Source: CBDHDN01 sp965261585 | GTDB lineage: Bacteria; Pseudomonadota; Alphaproteobacteria; UBA6615 | Reading direction: 5' to 3' | Length of the DNA: 27,512 bases | Assembly (NCBI GenBank): GCA_965261585.1 | Contig: CBDHDN010000022.1 | Coordinates: 1 to 27,512, forward strand | Shown: positions 18,507-27,512 of the stretch, piece by piece | Position numbering within the stretch: position 1 is the first letter of the stretch | Layout of the letters: the number at the start of each line of letters is the position of its first letter | Program-made: the position numbers and the translations under genes | Notes under the pieces: model-generated | Databases searched by the model: none | What the model saw: the letters and a program-made list of their open reading frames with translations, nothing else | What the model was told of the DNA's origin: nothing

Positions 18507-18827
18507 TCAGAGCACCGAGTCGACCCAGTCGTAGAGCTGGCTCTTCGGCAGGCTGCCGACCTTCATCGACGCCACCTGGCCGTCCTTGAACAGCATCAGG
18601 GTCGGTATCCCGCGCACGCCGTACTTGGACGGGGTCATCGGGTTCTCGTCGATATTCAGCTTGGCAACGGTCAGCTGACCGTCCTTGTCGCCGGACAACT
18701 CGTCTAGCGTCGGCGCGATCTGCTTGCACGGGCCGCACCATTCCGCCCAGAAATCCACCAGCACCGGCTGCCCGGACTTGAGGACGTCGGTCTCGAAGGA
18801 ATCGTCGCTGATCTTGATCGTCGCCAT
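18507..18827 (-). CDS. trxA: Thioredoxin 1
   Basis: A 106-residue cytoplasmic disulfide reductase, recycled by thioredoxin reductase, which supplies reducing power to peroxiredoxins, ribonucleotide reductase and others. FWAEWCGPCKQIAP carries the active C31 and C34, GIPTLMLF the cis-proline, and VDFWAEW the buried Asp. Length and motifs are standard. GAGGA lies upstream of ATG 18827. It lies downstream of addA (119-base gap), the usual order in Rhodospirillales-type genomes, and ends at a clear terminator. Confidence 0.98.
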   Translation of the reverse strand: MATIKISDDSFETDVLKSGQPVLVDFWAEWCGPCKQIAPTLDELSGDKDGQLTVAKLNIDENPMTPSKYGVRGIPTLMLFKDGQVASMKVGSLPKSQLYDWVDSVL

Positions 18828-18946
18828 GTGCCATCCTCATCAATGGGCGCCGACACCAGTACCGGGCGCCGACCGAAAAGCTCCTCGGAATCTAGGAACC
18901 AAGCCCCGGTGCGTCAACCCGGCGCCGCCACCGGCCGCCGAGGCGC

Positions 18947-21900
18947 TCAGGGCGCATGCGCGTCCAGGACCGCGTCGGGCAGCGCCATCAGCCGCGGCCC
19001 GTCGGTCCACAGCAGTGCACAAAGCGTTGTTTTGTCAGGAAAAATCTGCCGGATGAGGGCCCGGTAGGCGGCCATCTGCCGCAGGTAGGAAGGCGCCGTC
19101 TCGGCGGCAGTCGCCGGCGGCGGACGGGTCGTCTTATAGTCCACGACGAGCACCTGGTCGGCCGTTACCACGAGCCGGTCGATCTGGCCCGAGACGACCT
19201 GCGGGCCGGCCCGGGCGGCGCCGGCGAACAGCTCCGCCTGGGCCCCGGCCGGCGCCCCAAGGATCCCGGCGACCGGTACTTCGGCCTGGCTGCCGGGCCC
19301 GAACAACGCGGCGAAGGTCGGATCCTCCAGCACTGCGAGGACCTCGGCCGCGAGCGTGGCCTGGGTCGGGGCGTCGAGGCCGTGCACCGGCCGCGCCAGA
19401 AACCCGTGGCAGGCAGCCGCTCGCGCGCCGGCCGGCAACGTGGGCAGGTGCTGCAACAGCTGGTGGACCAGCCGTCCCTGGTAGAACCGGGCACCGCCAT
19501 CGCCGCCGACGGGTGAGCGCAAGGCCGGTTCCGCCGCCTCGTGCGGCGTGCGCGAGGGCGCCAGCGGCCGCGGCGGCACCGGCTCGGGCCGTGGCGCCGC
19601 GCGGGTCCAGGCCGGCACGGCCGCCGCCGCCGCCGCCTCGACCGCCGCCGGCGCCGCGGCGGGGCTGCGCTGCGGCGACTCCAGCCGCAGCACGGTTGCG
19701 TCGCCGTCGCCCCCCGCCGCCGCCAACAGCGGCTCCGCGGCCGGCTGGGCGATGTCGGCGAGCCCGTCGCCGATCAGGTGGTACCAGCAATCGGCCGGCG
19801 CCGTCCGCTCGGTCTCCCAGCCACAGACGTAGAGCCGGTCCTCCGCCCGCGTCATCGCGACATAGAGCAGCCGCCGGTATTCGTCGGTGCGCGCCTGTTT
19901 GGCCGCCTCGTAGGCCGCCGCGGCGACATCGTCAAATTCCGCGACCCGGGTACCCCACAACACGATATCCTGGTCCGCCGGCCACAGCAGCCGCGACATC
20001 TTCTCCGGCTGCTGCATCGTATCGGGCAGGATCACGATCGGCGCCTGCAGGCCCTTGGCGCCGTGCACGGTCATGACCCGGACCTGGCCGCGGCCCTGTT
20101 CCAGGTCGCGCACGACCTCGACCTGGCCGGCGCCGATCCAGTGGAGAAAGCCCTGCAGCGACGGCGTGTTCGTGCGCTCATAGGCCAGCGCCTGTGACAG
20201 AAACTCCTCGATCGGGTCCTCGGCATCGGGACCGAGCCGCGCCATCAGCTGCGCCATGCCGCCCTGGTTCAGGACCTCGGCATAGAGCTCGTACGGCCGC
20301 ACGAAGTCGACGCGGCGCAGCAGCCGTTCGAGCAACGCGTGGGCGCGGCCATAGGCCTCGGCCTCGCCGGCGCGCTGCGCCAGGGTCCGCCACAGCCGGC
20401 CCTCGCGGCCGTGCGCCACATCGAACAGCTGCGTCTCGGTGAGCCCGACGAGCGGTCCCTTGAGCACCGTGGCCAGCGTCAGATCGTCCTCCGGCAGCAG
20501 CAGAAACGCACCCAGCGCCATCAGGTCCATGACCGCCAGCTGCTCCGCCAGCACCATGCGGTCGACGCCGGCCACGGGCACGCCGAGATCCTTCAGCGCC
20601 CGCACCATGTCGTTGACGAACTCGCCGCGGCGGCGCACCAGAATCATAATGTCGCCGGGCCCGATCGCCCGGCCGCGCGACGGCAGCGCCGCGCCGTCGT
20701 CGAGCCAGCGGGCGATACGCCGCGCCACGAGCCGGGTCAGGCGGACCCGCGCGCTCGGCACGCTGACCCGCTCGACCGGCGGCTTCCACGGCGCCGGCGC
20801 CTCCGCCGCCTGGGGCTTCAGGGGCGGCCACAGCTCGACCCGGCCGTGCTCACCCTGGCGGTGCGCCAGATGGTGGACGACGGTGTTGTCTGCAACGACG
20901 CCGTGACGCGCCGGCACACCCGCGAACACCGCGTCGACGGCCTCGAGCACCGCCGCCGTCGAGCGGAACGAGACGTCGAGGTCGACGTCGTCCCAGGCCT
21001 GCCCGCCCTGCGCCACCCGGGCACGGAAGTGGGCCCGCATATGCTCGAACGCCGCCGGATCGGCGCGCTGAAAGCTGTAGATCGACTGCTTGCCGTCGCC
21101 GACGGCGAAGACGGTGCGCGGCGGCCCAATGTCGCCGGCGCCGGCAAAGAACTCCCCGGTCAGCGCCGCTACGACCTCCCACTGCTCCGGGTTCGTGTCC
21201 TGGGCCTCGTCGATCAACAGGTGATCGAGGCCGCCGTCGAGCTTGAACAGCACCCACGGCGCGATACCTGGCCGGCGCAGCAGGTTGCGGGTCAGCAGAA
21301 TCAGATCGTCGTAGTCGAGGAGCGCCCGCGCCGCCTTGCGGTGGCCATAGATCGCCAGCAGCGTGTCCGTAAGCCGCAGCAGCGCCGCCGTCGCCTGCGC
21401 CATGACCGCCTGCCGCCGCCGCACGAGCACCGCCAGCAGGCGCTCCCCCTCGGCGAGCAGGGGGCTGTCGGCGCCGGGATGCAGGTCGTGCGCCTTCCGG
21501 GTAATCAGCGTGTCGCGCACCTTACCGGTGGTTCTCGTGATGAACTGCGCTGCGTAGCCATCGAAGCCATCGGCACGCTTCTTGGGTTCCGCCCGCAACC
21601 ATTCGGTGATGACGCCCGCACGCTCCTTGTCGACCTTACTGCCGTCGCGCAGAGCAGCGGTAGCGACGGCAAGGCCGCGCACGTCGAACGCGCCGTCGGC
21701 GCACGCCGCGGCGACCACGGCCTCCGGCGTCTCCGCCGGCGTCACGCCCACTGTGCGATAGACCGCGGCGATCAGGCCATCGACGCCGTCGTGCTGGTCG
21801 ATCAGCCGCTCGAGCCGACCCCGGTCGTGCACGACCTCGGTCATCAGCTCCGGGAACAGTACCTCGTGCACCCGGCGCGTGACGATGGCCAGCGGCTCGC

Positions 21901-22438
21901 CCACCGCGGCGTCGACACCGGCGCGCGCCCGCGTCAGCATCTCGGCCTTGGCAAGCTCCAGCATCTCGGCGCTGTCACGCTCGGCCATCACCGCAAAATG
22001 CGGCGCCACGCCGGCCTCCAGCGGAAAGCGCTGCAGCACCGACTGGCAGAACCCATGGATCGTCATGATCTTCATGCCGCCCGGCGCATCGAGCACCCGG
22101 GCGAACAGCTGCCGCGCCAGGGTCAGATCGGCGGCCGCCGGCGCCCGGTCGACGAGCGGTGCGACGGCCGCCGCCAGCGCATCGTCGGCGAACGTCGCCC
22201 AGGCGCCGAGCTGGTCGTTGATGCGGATGCGCATCTCCGCCGCCGCCGCCTTCGTGAAGGTGAGGCACAGCACGCGCGTCGGCGCCGTGCCGGCGAGCAG
22301 CAGCGCCAGCACGCGGTCGGTCAGCACCTTGGTCTTACCACAGCCGGCCGACGCGCCGACCCAGACGCTGGTGGCCGGGCGCACGGCCCGCTGCTGGCGC
22401 GCCTCGGCGACGCGCAAGACCTCGCCGCCGGCGCTCAC
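18947..22438 (-). CDS. addA: Double-strand break repair helicase-nuclease AddA
   Basis: AddA is the helicase/nuclease subunit of AddAB, which processes DNA ends for recombination (the RecBCD counterpart). UvrD-type motifs appear in order: Walker A GASAGCGKTKVLTDR (about 27-41), VLCLTFTKAAAAEM, TIHGFCQSVLQRFP, LLIDEAQDTNPEQW, VGDGKQSIYSFQRADP, VMTVHGAKGLQAPIVIL and YVAMTRAEDRLYV. Near the C-terminus QVLVVDYKTTRPP is the RecB-type nuclease core. The product is about 1163 residues. I chose GTG 22438: it overlaps the addB stop as GTGA and has GGAGG 7 bases upstream. GTG 22441 and ATG 22465 are less well placed. An Ala/Pro-rich linker precedes the nuclease part. Confidence 0.95.
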   Translation of the reverse strand: MSAGGEVLRVAEARQQRAVRPATSVWVGASAGCGKTKVLTDRVLALLLAGTAPTRVLCLTFTKAAAAEMRIRINDQLGAWATFADDALAAAVAPLVDRAPAAADLTLARQLFARVLDAPGGMKIMTIHGFCQSVLQRFPLEAGVAPHFAVMAERDSAEMLELAKAEMLTRARAGVDAAVGEPLAIVTRRVHEVLFPELMTEVVHDRGRLERLIDQHDGVDGLIAAVYRTVGVTPAETPEAVVAAACADGAFDVRGLAVATAALRDGSKVDKERAGVITEWLRAEPKKRADGFDGYAAQFITRTTGKVRDTLITRKAHDLHPGADSPLLAEGERLLAVLVRRRQAVMAQATAALLRLTDTLLAIYGHRKAARALLDYDDLILLTRNLLRRPGIAPWVLFKLDGGLDHLLIDEAQDTNPEQWEVVAALTGEFFAGAGDIGPPRTVFAVGDGKQSIYSFQRADPAAFEHMRAHFRARVAQGGQAWDDVDLDVSFRSTAAVLEAVDAVFAGVPARHGVVADNTVVHHLAHRQGEHGRVELWPPLKPQAAEAPAPWKPPVERVSVPSARVRLTRLVARRIARWLDDGAALPSRGRAIGPGDIMILVRRRGEFVNDMVRALKDLGVPVAGVDRMVLAEQLAVMDLMALGAFLLLPEDDLTLATVLKGPLVGLTETQLFDVAHGREGRLWRTLAQRAGEAEAYGRAHALLERLLRRVDFVRPYELYAEVLNQGGMAQLMARLGPDAEDPIEEFLSQALAYERTNTPSLQGFLHWIGAGQVEVVRDLEQGRGQVRVMTVHGAKGLQAPIVILPDTMQQPEKMSRLLWPADQDIVLWGTRVAEFDDVAAAAYEAAKQARTDEYRRLLYVAMTRAEDRLYVCGWETERTAPADCWYHLIGDGLADIAQPAAEPLLAAAGGDGDATVLRLESPQRSPAAAPAAVEAAAAAAVPAWTRAAPRPEPVPPRPLAPSRTPHEAAEPALRSPVGGDGGARFYQGRLVHQLLQHLPTLPAGARAAACHGFLARPVHGLDAPTQATLAAEVLAVLEDPTFAALFGPGSQAEVPVAGILGAPAGAQAELFAGAARAGPQVVSGQIDRLVVTADQVLVVDYKTTRPPPATAAETAPSYLRQMAAYRALIRQIFPDKTTLCALLWTDGPRLMALPDAVLDAHAP

Positions 22439-25400
22439 CACGGGTCCTCCAGGCCGGTCGACCACTCCTTGACCCGCGCCAGGTGCTCGTAGTCGGAGAA
22501 CCGCGGCGCCTGGTCCGGCCGCGGCCGGCTTTCATAGCCGGTGGCTGGGTCGTCGAACGCGGCGACGAGGGCGGTCAACCCGGCGCGCGCCTGCTCCGCC
22601 AGCGCCGTGGCATCCGGTCCGGCCGGGCTGACCTCGCCCGCCGGGTCGCCGCCGCCGAGCCGCCAATAGAGCAGCGCTTCGACCGTGTCGCCGGCGACCC
22701 CGGCGAAGCCGCCGGCCCCGGCAATCGCCGCCTCCAACGGCAGCTGCGGCGCGAACCCGGCCGCCACCTCCTTGACGCTCGGCGGCTTGCCGGTCTTGTA
22801 GTCGGTGATGACCAGGCCGCCGCCGTCGACGACGTCGATGCGATCGGCGACCGCCGTCACCGTGAACGCGCCGGCCGGCCCGGGGATCGTCAGCGCGCCC
22901 TCGACCTCGGTCAGCGAGGCCGCGAAGCGCTTGCGGCGCGGTCCCTCGTAGGCGACGAACCAGGCCGCGATGCGCCTGAAGCGCGGCCACCAGAAGGCCC
23001 AGATGCCGGGCTGGGCGAGCACCGGCGCGAACACCGCCTCGCCGACCGCCACGAGCCGGTCGAGCGCGTCCGCCGGCAGTGGCCCGGCCGGTGTCGCGGC
23101 GATGAAGCGGCCGAGCGCATCGTGAATGAGCGCGCCATAGACGGCCCGGTCGGGCATCGCGTCGATGTCGTCGAGCGGCCGCAGGCGCAGCACATGGCGT
23201 GCATAGATGGCGTAGGGATCGCGCATCCACGCTTCTATCTGGGTGACCGACAGGTGGCGTGGCCGCGCGCTCACCGGCGGCGTCGGCGCCGGCGGGCCGC
23301 GCCGCGCCGCGGCGGCGTCGTCCGGCCGATCCAGCGCACGCTGCCAGGCCCGCCAGTCCGCACCATCAGCGAGCGCCGGCAGGCCGGCGGCGCGGACGAC
23401 GTGGTCGAGCCGCTGCAGCCAGCGCGACGGCACTGTCGGCGTGCCCTCGTTGCGTTCGGCCCGGGTCAGCACCACGGTATCGGCGCACAGCGCCTGGGCG
23501 AAATCGTGCGCCGACAGGCCGATCCGCCGCTCCTGCAGCGGCAGGCCGAAGTCGCGCCGCATCGGCCGGCTCATCCAAGGATCGGTGCGCGGCTCGGGCG
23601 GCCAGACGCCCTCGTTGAGGCCGCCGAGGACGACGACGTCGAAGTGCTGCAGGCGCGCCTCCAACAGGCCGAGGATGGCGAGCCGCGGATGGGCGCTGCG
23701 CCACGGCCGCACGACGCGACCCGTCATCAGCGTATCGAGCAGCGCCGGATAGTCGCCCGGCGCGAGCGACGGCATGCCGCGGGCCGCCGTTACGAGCTCG
23801 TTGACGAACTCGGCAGCGGCCTCACCCGCCTCCTCGGCCCACAGCCGTTCGGCGCCGGCCTCGGCGTCGCTCGCCGCCAGGGCCTCGGCACAAGACACAT
23901 GGGCCGCCATCACGTCGCCCAGCCCGACCCGCGGCCGCGCCATCAGGACCCTGAGCGGCTCGACCAGCCGCACCATCGCCTCGGCCCACGGGATCAGCGC
24001 CGCCGGGTCGCCGCCGTGCCGGCGGTCGTCGCCCTCAGCGGCGGCGGCACGCAGCCCTGCAAGCGCGCCGGCGAGGCCCGGCGCCGGCCGCGGCCCTCGC
24101 AACAGAACGCGTTCAAGCTGCCGCACTCGCCCGCGAAACCCACCGACCGCCACGCCGCCGGCGGCCAGCGGGTGCTTCAGCGCCGCCAGCAGCGCCACCG
24201 GCTCCGCCGTCGCCAGCACCGCCGTCAGCCGCAGGAAGGCCCCCGACGGGGTGTCGGCCAGGGGCACGCCGGCGGAATCGTCGACCGTGATGCGCCAGCG
24301 CCGAAGCGCCCCGGCGACGCGCCGCGCCAGTGCCCGGTCCAGCGTGATCAGCGCCGCCTTCCGGCCGGGCACCTCGAGCGCGCCGCGCATGATCAGCGCG
24401 ACGACGCCGGCCTCCTCGTCGTCGTTGGCGCAGTCGATGCGGCTCACGCCGGCGAGCGCCGCGCCGTCGAGGCCGGCCACGTCGGCCCAAGCATCGGTCG
24501 TCTCGGCCGGGCGCATGACCTCGCGCACCAGGGTGACGCGCGCGCCGCGCGCCGCACCGGCCCGCGCCGTGCCAGGCGCGCCTGTGCCGGGCGGTGCCGG
24601 CCAGTCAGCGACGGCGTCGCGGCCGACGCCGAGCTGCGCCAGCAGCCGGGCCATGCCGAACTGCGGGTGCGTCGGCCCGAGCACCTGCCAGCTGTCCTCG
24701 TCGAGCGTGCGGTCGAGGCCCGGCAGCACGACACAGCCGTCGGCCAGCCCGGCGACGACGCGCAACAGCGCCGCCGTCGCCGGGATGCTGCCGGTGCTGC
24801 CGGCGGCGACGACCGGGAACGGCGGTGCCGTCGCCGACCACGCCTCGGCCTGGGCCTCGAGCAGGCGATTGCGCCGCGCCGCCGGGTCGATCGCGCCTTC
24901 CTCGGCCAGCACCGCCGGCCATTCGGCCGTCAGGATCGTCAGGAAGGCGAGCGTCAACTGCCAGTGGCGGGCATATTCCTCGGGCACCAGATCGGCCAGG
25001 CCCTCGAACCCGAGCCGCTCGGTCTGCACCTGGTCGAGCAAACGCGCCAACTCGGCCGCCAGCCGCGCCGCCTGATCGGCGGCGAGGCCAGCGCCGGACG
25101 CGCCGGTGCGCTGCCGCCATGTTCCGATCAGCCGCGCCAGCAACAGGCCGCCGCCGCAACTCAGGGATCGCCGGCGGCACCTCGGCAACGCCCGGCGCCG
25201 CACCGGCCCCCACGCCGGCACCGACCCCGGCGCCAAGCGTCTCGAGCATGAGCTGGTCCTCGTCGATGTCGCCGAGCGGCACCATGCGCGGCAGCAACAG
25301 CGGCCGCCCTTCCAACAGCCGCAGAAACGCCTCGCGCAGCGCCCGGCAGGCCCGCCGCGTCGGCAACAGCACGAGCCCCGCCCGCCAATGCCGACGGATC

Positions 25401-25496
25401 GCCACCGCCGCCCCCACCGCGCCATCAGCCCGGCCGCCAGCGCAATCGACGAACGGCCGATCCCGGCGCGATCGTATAGACCCGGCCCGCAATCAT
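22435..25496 (-). CDS. addB: Double-strand break repair protein AddB, with several frameshifts near its start
   Basis: AddB is the second AddAB subunit, with a helicase-like fold and a C-terminal nuclease. The open part holds LDQVQTERLGFEGL, FPVVAAGSTGSIPATAALL, VVLGGLNEGVWPPEPRTDPWMSRPMRR and the nuclease motif GLVITDYKTGKPPSVKEV, then ends at 22435. The first ~350 bases are broken: MIAGRVYTIAPGSA (from ATG 25496), FVD, ALAAGLMARWG, GDPSALA, LVLLPTRRACRALREAFLR and LLLARLIGTW follow each other but in frames 1-2-3-1-2-3. Removing five single bases (25454, 25444, 25403-25418, 25376-25384, 25147-25157) gives a full 1018-residue protein. A longer single-frame reading from 25572 has a Cys/Arg-rich nonsense N-terminus. 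Confidence 0.9.
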
Positions 25497-25692
25497 CGCG
25501 CGCGCCACTTTGCGCCACACGCCCGCCCTGCTGCGGCCAAATCAGCGTGGCATCAGACATCCGCACAAGCATAGCGCCTTCCCGCGATTCGCTCAGCGGG
25601 TCGGCCAGGCATCCTCAGCTGCCATGCTCCGATTCTCATTGTACAAACTTAAGCACACTTATAATAAGTAGCATTACAGTAAAATAAATCCC

Positions 25693-25721
25693 TTGACACG
25701 AGTATCTTGTTTTGATATCGT
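25693..25721 (+). promoter_or_regulatory. Promoter-like motif with perfect -35
   Basis: TTGACA (25693-25698), 17 bases, then TATCGT (25716-25721, 4 of 6 to TATAAT). It directly follows the AT-rich island, which also holds an ACTTAT-A-ATAAGT palindrome. No clear gene follows on the plus strand, so it may be inactive or drive an untranslated RNA. Confidence 0.35.
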
Positions 25722-25934
25722 TCGGGCGAGGCTCAAGCAGAGCAGCAAGGTTTGCATCATACCAGACAACACCCACCCGACCGCGCCCGGCGCGAAGCGA
25801 CGGCGCCCGGCAGCCGGCCCGGCGTCGGGTCCGACCGCCGTCCTACCGCAATCAGCGGTGCCCGCTGCCACGCGGCGGCGAAGCGCCCGCCGCGCCCGGA
25901 CGCGGACGAAACCGATGAATTTGACCACGTGCTG

Positions 25935-25998
25935 GCAGGCAAGGTCCTTCTGGGCCGCCTTCCGCCTTCCGCCTTCAGCCTTGAAGGACCACCCTGCC
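25935..25998. repeat. Imperfect inverted repeat around a CCGCCTT tandem
   Basis: The arms share GGCAGG and GGTCCTTC (matched by GAAGGACC and CCTGCC), with mismatches between these blocks. The loop holds ccgccttccgccttccgcc-type tandem units. It could fold as a ~64-nt hairpin. No mobile-element feature ties to it. Confidence 0.4.
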
Positions 25999-26663
25999 AT
26001 GGTCCGGTGGTGGCGCGACCGCCAATCGCCTGCTTCCGCAGCCGTCGTGCCTCATCGCCCGCCGCGGCCAGGAGCCCGCCAGACCAACCAAATTGATAGC
26101 CAGCTATCACCCTCTGTCCTGCTGGGAAAGGCGCCGCCATCAGCTTGACCGAGCCCCCTTTGGCGCGGTCAAGGTTCCGCCAGTCGGCAGGCAATAGGCC
26201 GCTCCTACCTCCTCCCCACCAGCGCGGCTAGCCAGCCTGGTCAAACGACGCAACTCAGGTCTCGCGCAAACCGGGACACGCACCGGTACGCAGCAAACTA
26301 GGCCGGTAGCATCGACTCGCCCGGTCGCCGATATCAGCCTTAAAACAACACAGAGACGACAGCAACGGGACACCGCTATCCCAGCCAAGTGACCGCCGAG
26401 TGCTCCCTGGAGAGGACCCAGTAGGTGCAGACCTCGGCCAACTTGCCCAAACGCGGGGCACTAAGAATCCCCGGGACCGCGACTGGACCAAGCCTACGCC
26501 CCCTCCACCACCACGGCTCGCAGTCCAAACAAATCCCAATGCGGACGATTCACGAAGGACGAGCGACACTTCCAAACTCGGCGCAAAGATGGTTCACGTT
26601 TTGGCAAAGTAATAGAGACGAGACGCGGAAAGAGGGCGTCAACCCCGATTGATCAAAGCAATC

Positions 26664-26789
26664 ATGTTCGTGGAGAGCGCCCGATTCGACAAGAATGGTT
26701 TCAATCGCTTGGCGGAGCTACTCGGAAGGATCGCGGAGCCGCTTGGCATCGGCGACTGCTTGAGTCTCTCGGCGCGATCCTCGGATTGA
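26664..26789 (+). CDS. Short open frame, 41 residues, doubtful
   Basis: ATG 26664 opens a short frame (MFVESARFDKNGFNRLAELL... to TGA 26787-26789) with a balanced residue mix and two likely amphipathic helices. In-frame codons ATC-AAA-GCA-ATC and a TTG lie just upstream. No ribosome site is visible and I know no family. Because this part of the window has frame breaks in neighbouring genes, it might be a piece of a longer damaged gene, or chance. Confidence 0.25.
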   Translation: MFVESARFDKNGFNRLAELLGRIAEPLGIGDCLSLSARSSD

Positions 26790-26930
26790 GGACACGCGAT
26801 TTCCGATGAACATCAACCCTGAACTATGGGGTCACCTAGTTCCAGAAGATCCGCGCTCTTCACGCATCGTGGCAACACATCCGAGCCGCAGCGAGGCTAG
26901 TTGGGCTACTGCAGAAGCAAACAATAAGGC

Positions 26931-27512
26931 TCAATTAGCGAAACGTAGGCATGGTCTGGCCATCGCCGCCTCGAGACACGCTCTGGGCGATGGCTGATCG
27001 CCGAGTTCGATGAAGATGGAACCACCTGAGATTAGCTGTCGAGGTACTTGGTGGCGATGCCGCGGAAGCCCCGCAGGAAGCCCTTGATCTGGCTGTGGCG
27101 GCTGTTGACCGTCTGGATGTGCAGGGCGCCGCGAACCCGCTCGCCGCGGCGCCGATGATGCTCTCGTGAGGATGCCCAGCGCCGCTGCGACAGGCGGATA
27201 GCAGCGGTTGGCTCGGAGACGAGCAAGGCATCGCGGGCGACGACCGGCTCCAGCGCCTCCTTCACGCTCTTTGCGTTGAGGGCGGGCAAGGTGTGGCTGA
27301 GGGTCGCGCCGGCGCGATCGGCGGCAACCAGGATCGGCACCTGCTCGCGCGAGAGGCCGCGTTTGCGGGCCTTGCCGCCGCGCCGGCGCGGCTTGCGATC
27401 CAGCTTCCGCTCCCCCTTCCGGCTCTCGAGAACGAAGGTCTCGTCCGCCTCGACGATCCCGGCAAGCCGGTCCGGCGCTTGGCGCACCGCCGCCAGGCAG
27501 CGGTGACGCCAG
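26931..27512 (-). pseudogene. IS1595-family (ISXO2-like) transposase, partial and frameshifted
   Basis: A DDE-type transposase read on the minus strand from beyond the right edge. WRHRCLAAV, LAGIVEADETFVLESRKGER, RKPRRRGGKARKRGLS, VPILVAADRAGAT and DALLVS sit in one frame. Then NRCYPPVAAALGI, HES, and RRRGERVRGALHIQTVNSRH with GIATKYLDS follow in changing frames, then LRWFH and IELGDQPSPRACLEAAMARP-CLRFAN to TGA 26931-26933. About three missing and two extra bases between 27010 and 27215 explain all breaks. The amino acids themselves look well preserved, so this may be an intact element with sequence errors. The N-terminal zinc-ribbon part lies outside the window. Confidence 0.85.
26931..27512 (-). 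mobile_element. Part of an IS1595-type insertion sequence
   Basis: Defined only by the transposase gene. The element's near terminus should lie left of 26931, but I could not identify terminal inverted repeats or a target duplication, and the far end is outside the window. Confidence 0.6.

Larger units (their letters stand above)
25497..26930. other. About 1.4 kb with no supported gene
   Basis: No frame here shows a recognisable protein. It contains an AT-rich island (25640-25690) in an otherwise GC-rich sequence, a promoter-like pair, an imperfect hairpin and a few short open frames. From about 26200 to 27000 the base composition is visibly less GC-rich than the core genes. In related genomes addB is often followed upstream by a nucleotidyltransferase and a kinase gene, but neither is visible here. 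Undetected base errors could hide a gene. Confidence 0.6.

Noticed and set aside
20339..25251. Long plus-strand open frames opposite addA and addB
   Set aside because: The minus-strand reading gives clear helicase/nuclease motifs. The plus frames are Arg/His/Gln-rich with no family resemblance.
26255..26652. Open frames of 70-106 codons on both strands in the gene-free stretch
   Set aside because: Unusual composition, no ribosome sites, overlapping frames on both strands and no recognisable motif.

Overview
The window is a high-GC (about 70% by eye) stretch of a bacterial chromosome. Gene content and order point to an alphaproteobacterium of the Rhodospirillales type. The indicators are the run aroA-cmk-rpsA-sppA-ihfB-lapA, then pyrF-trpF-trpB-trpA-accD-folC, then a convergent trxA/addA/addB group, and the alphaproteobacteria-specific 'FYDLN-acid' zinc-ribbon protein divergent from aroA. 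The species cannot be named from the sequence.

Layout. (1) 1-1845 is an accessory segment with less extreme codon use. It holds the end of an unrecognised gene, a one-HKD phospholipase-D-like protein with a long unassigned C-terminal half, and a small frameshifted companion gene. It lies at the 3' side of a tRNA-Ala(GGC) gene (1994-2069, minus), which is where integrated islands commonly sit. (2) 2334-8858 is core: the FYDLN protein (minus), then aroA, cmk, rpsA, sppA, ihfB and lapA (plus), covering chorismate synthesis, CMP kinase, ribosomal protein S1, a membrane signal-peptide peptidase, a nucleoid protein and a small membrane protein. (3) 8889-11009 carries an ornithine-cyclodeaminase/mu-crystallin family gene and an AGE-family epimerase/isomerase between lapA and pyrF. 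(4) 11032-17020 is a tightly packed run for pyrimidine (pyrF), tryptophan (trpF, trpB, trpA), fatty-acid (accD) and folate (folC) synthesis. (5) 17049-18200 is a peroxiredoxin / 2OG-Fe(II) dioxygenase fusion. (6) On the minus strand, 25496 down to 18507, are addB, addA and trxA, with a clear terminator after trxA. (7) 25497-27512 is a lower-GC, poorly coding stretch ending in an IS1595-type transposase gene cut by the window edge.

The most unusual overall feature is a set of single-base frame breaks in genes whose protein sequence is otherwise well preserved. They occur once in the small gene at 1524-1845, once in aroA, once in the ornithine-cyclodeaminase gene, about five times in the first 350 bases of addB, and about five times in the transposase. 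In each case the conserved family sequence continues in another frame, and correcting the base count restores a full-length product. Crowding towards the right edge suggests unpolished sequence rather than old gene decay, but reads would be needed to decide. folC has no ATG, GTG or TTG in a sensible place and may start at CTG.

I found no CRISPR array, rRNA, integrase or obvious new multi-gene defence system. The best candidate for something little described is the PLD-like gene with its small neighbour at 326-1845.
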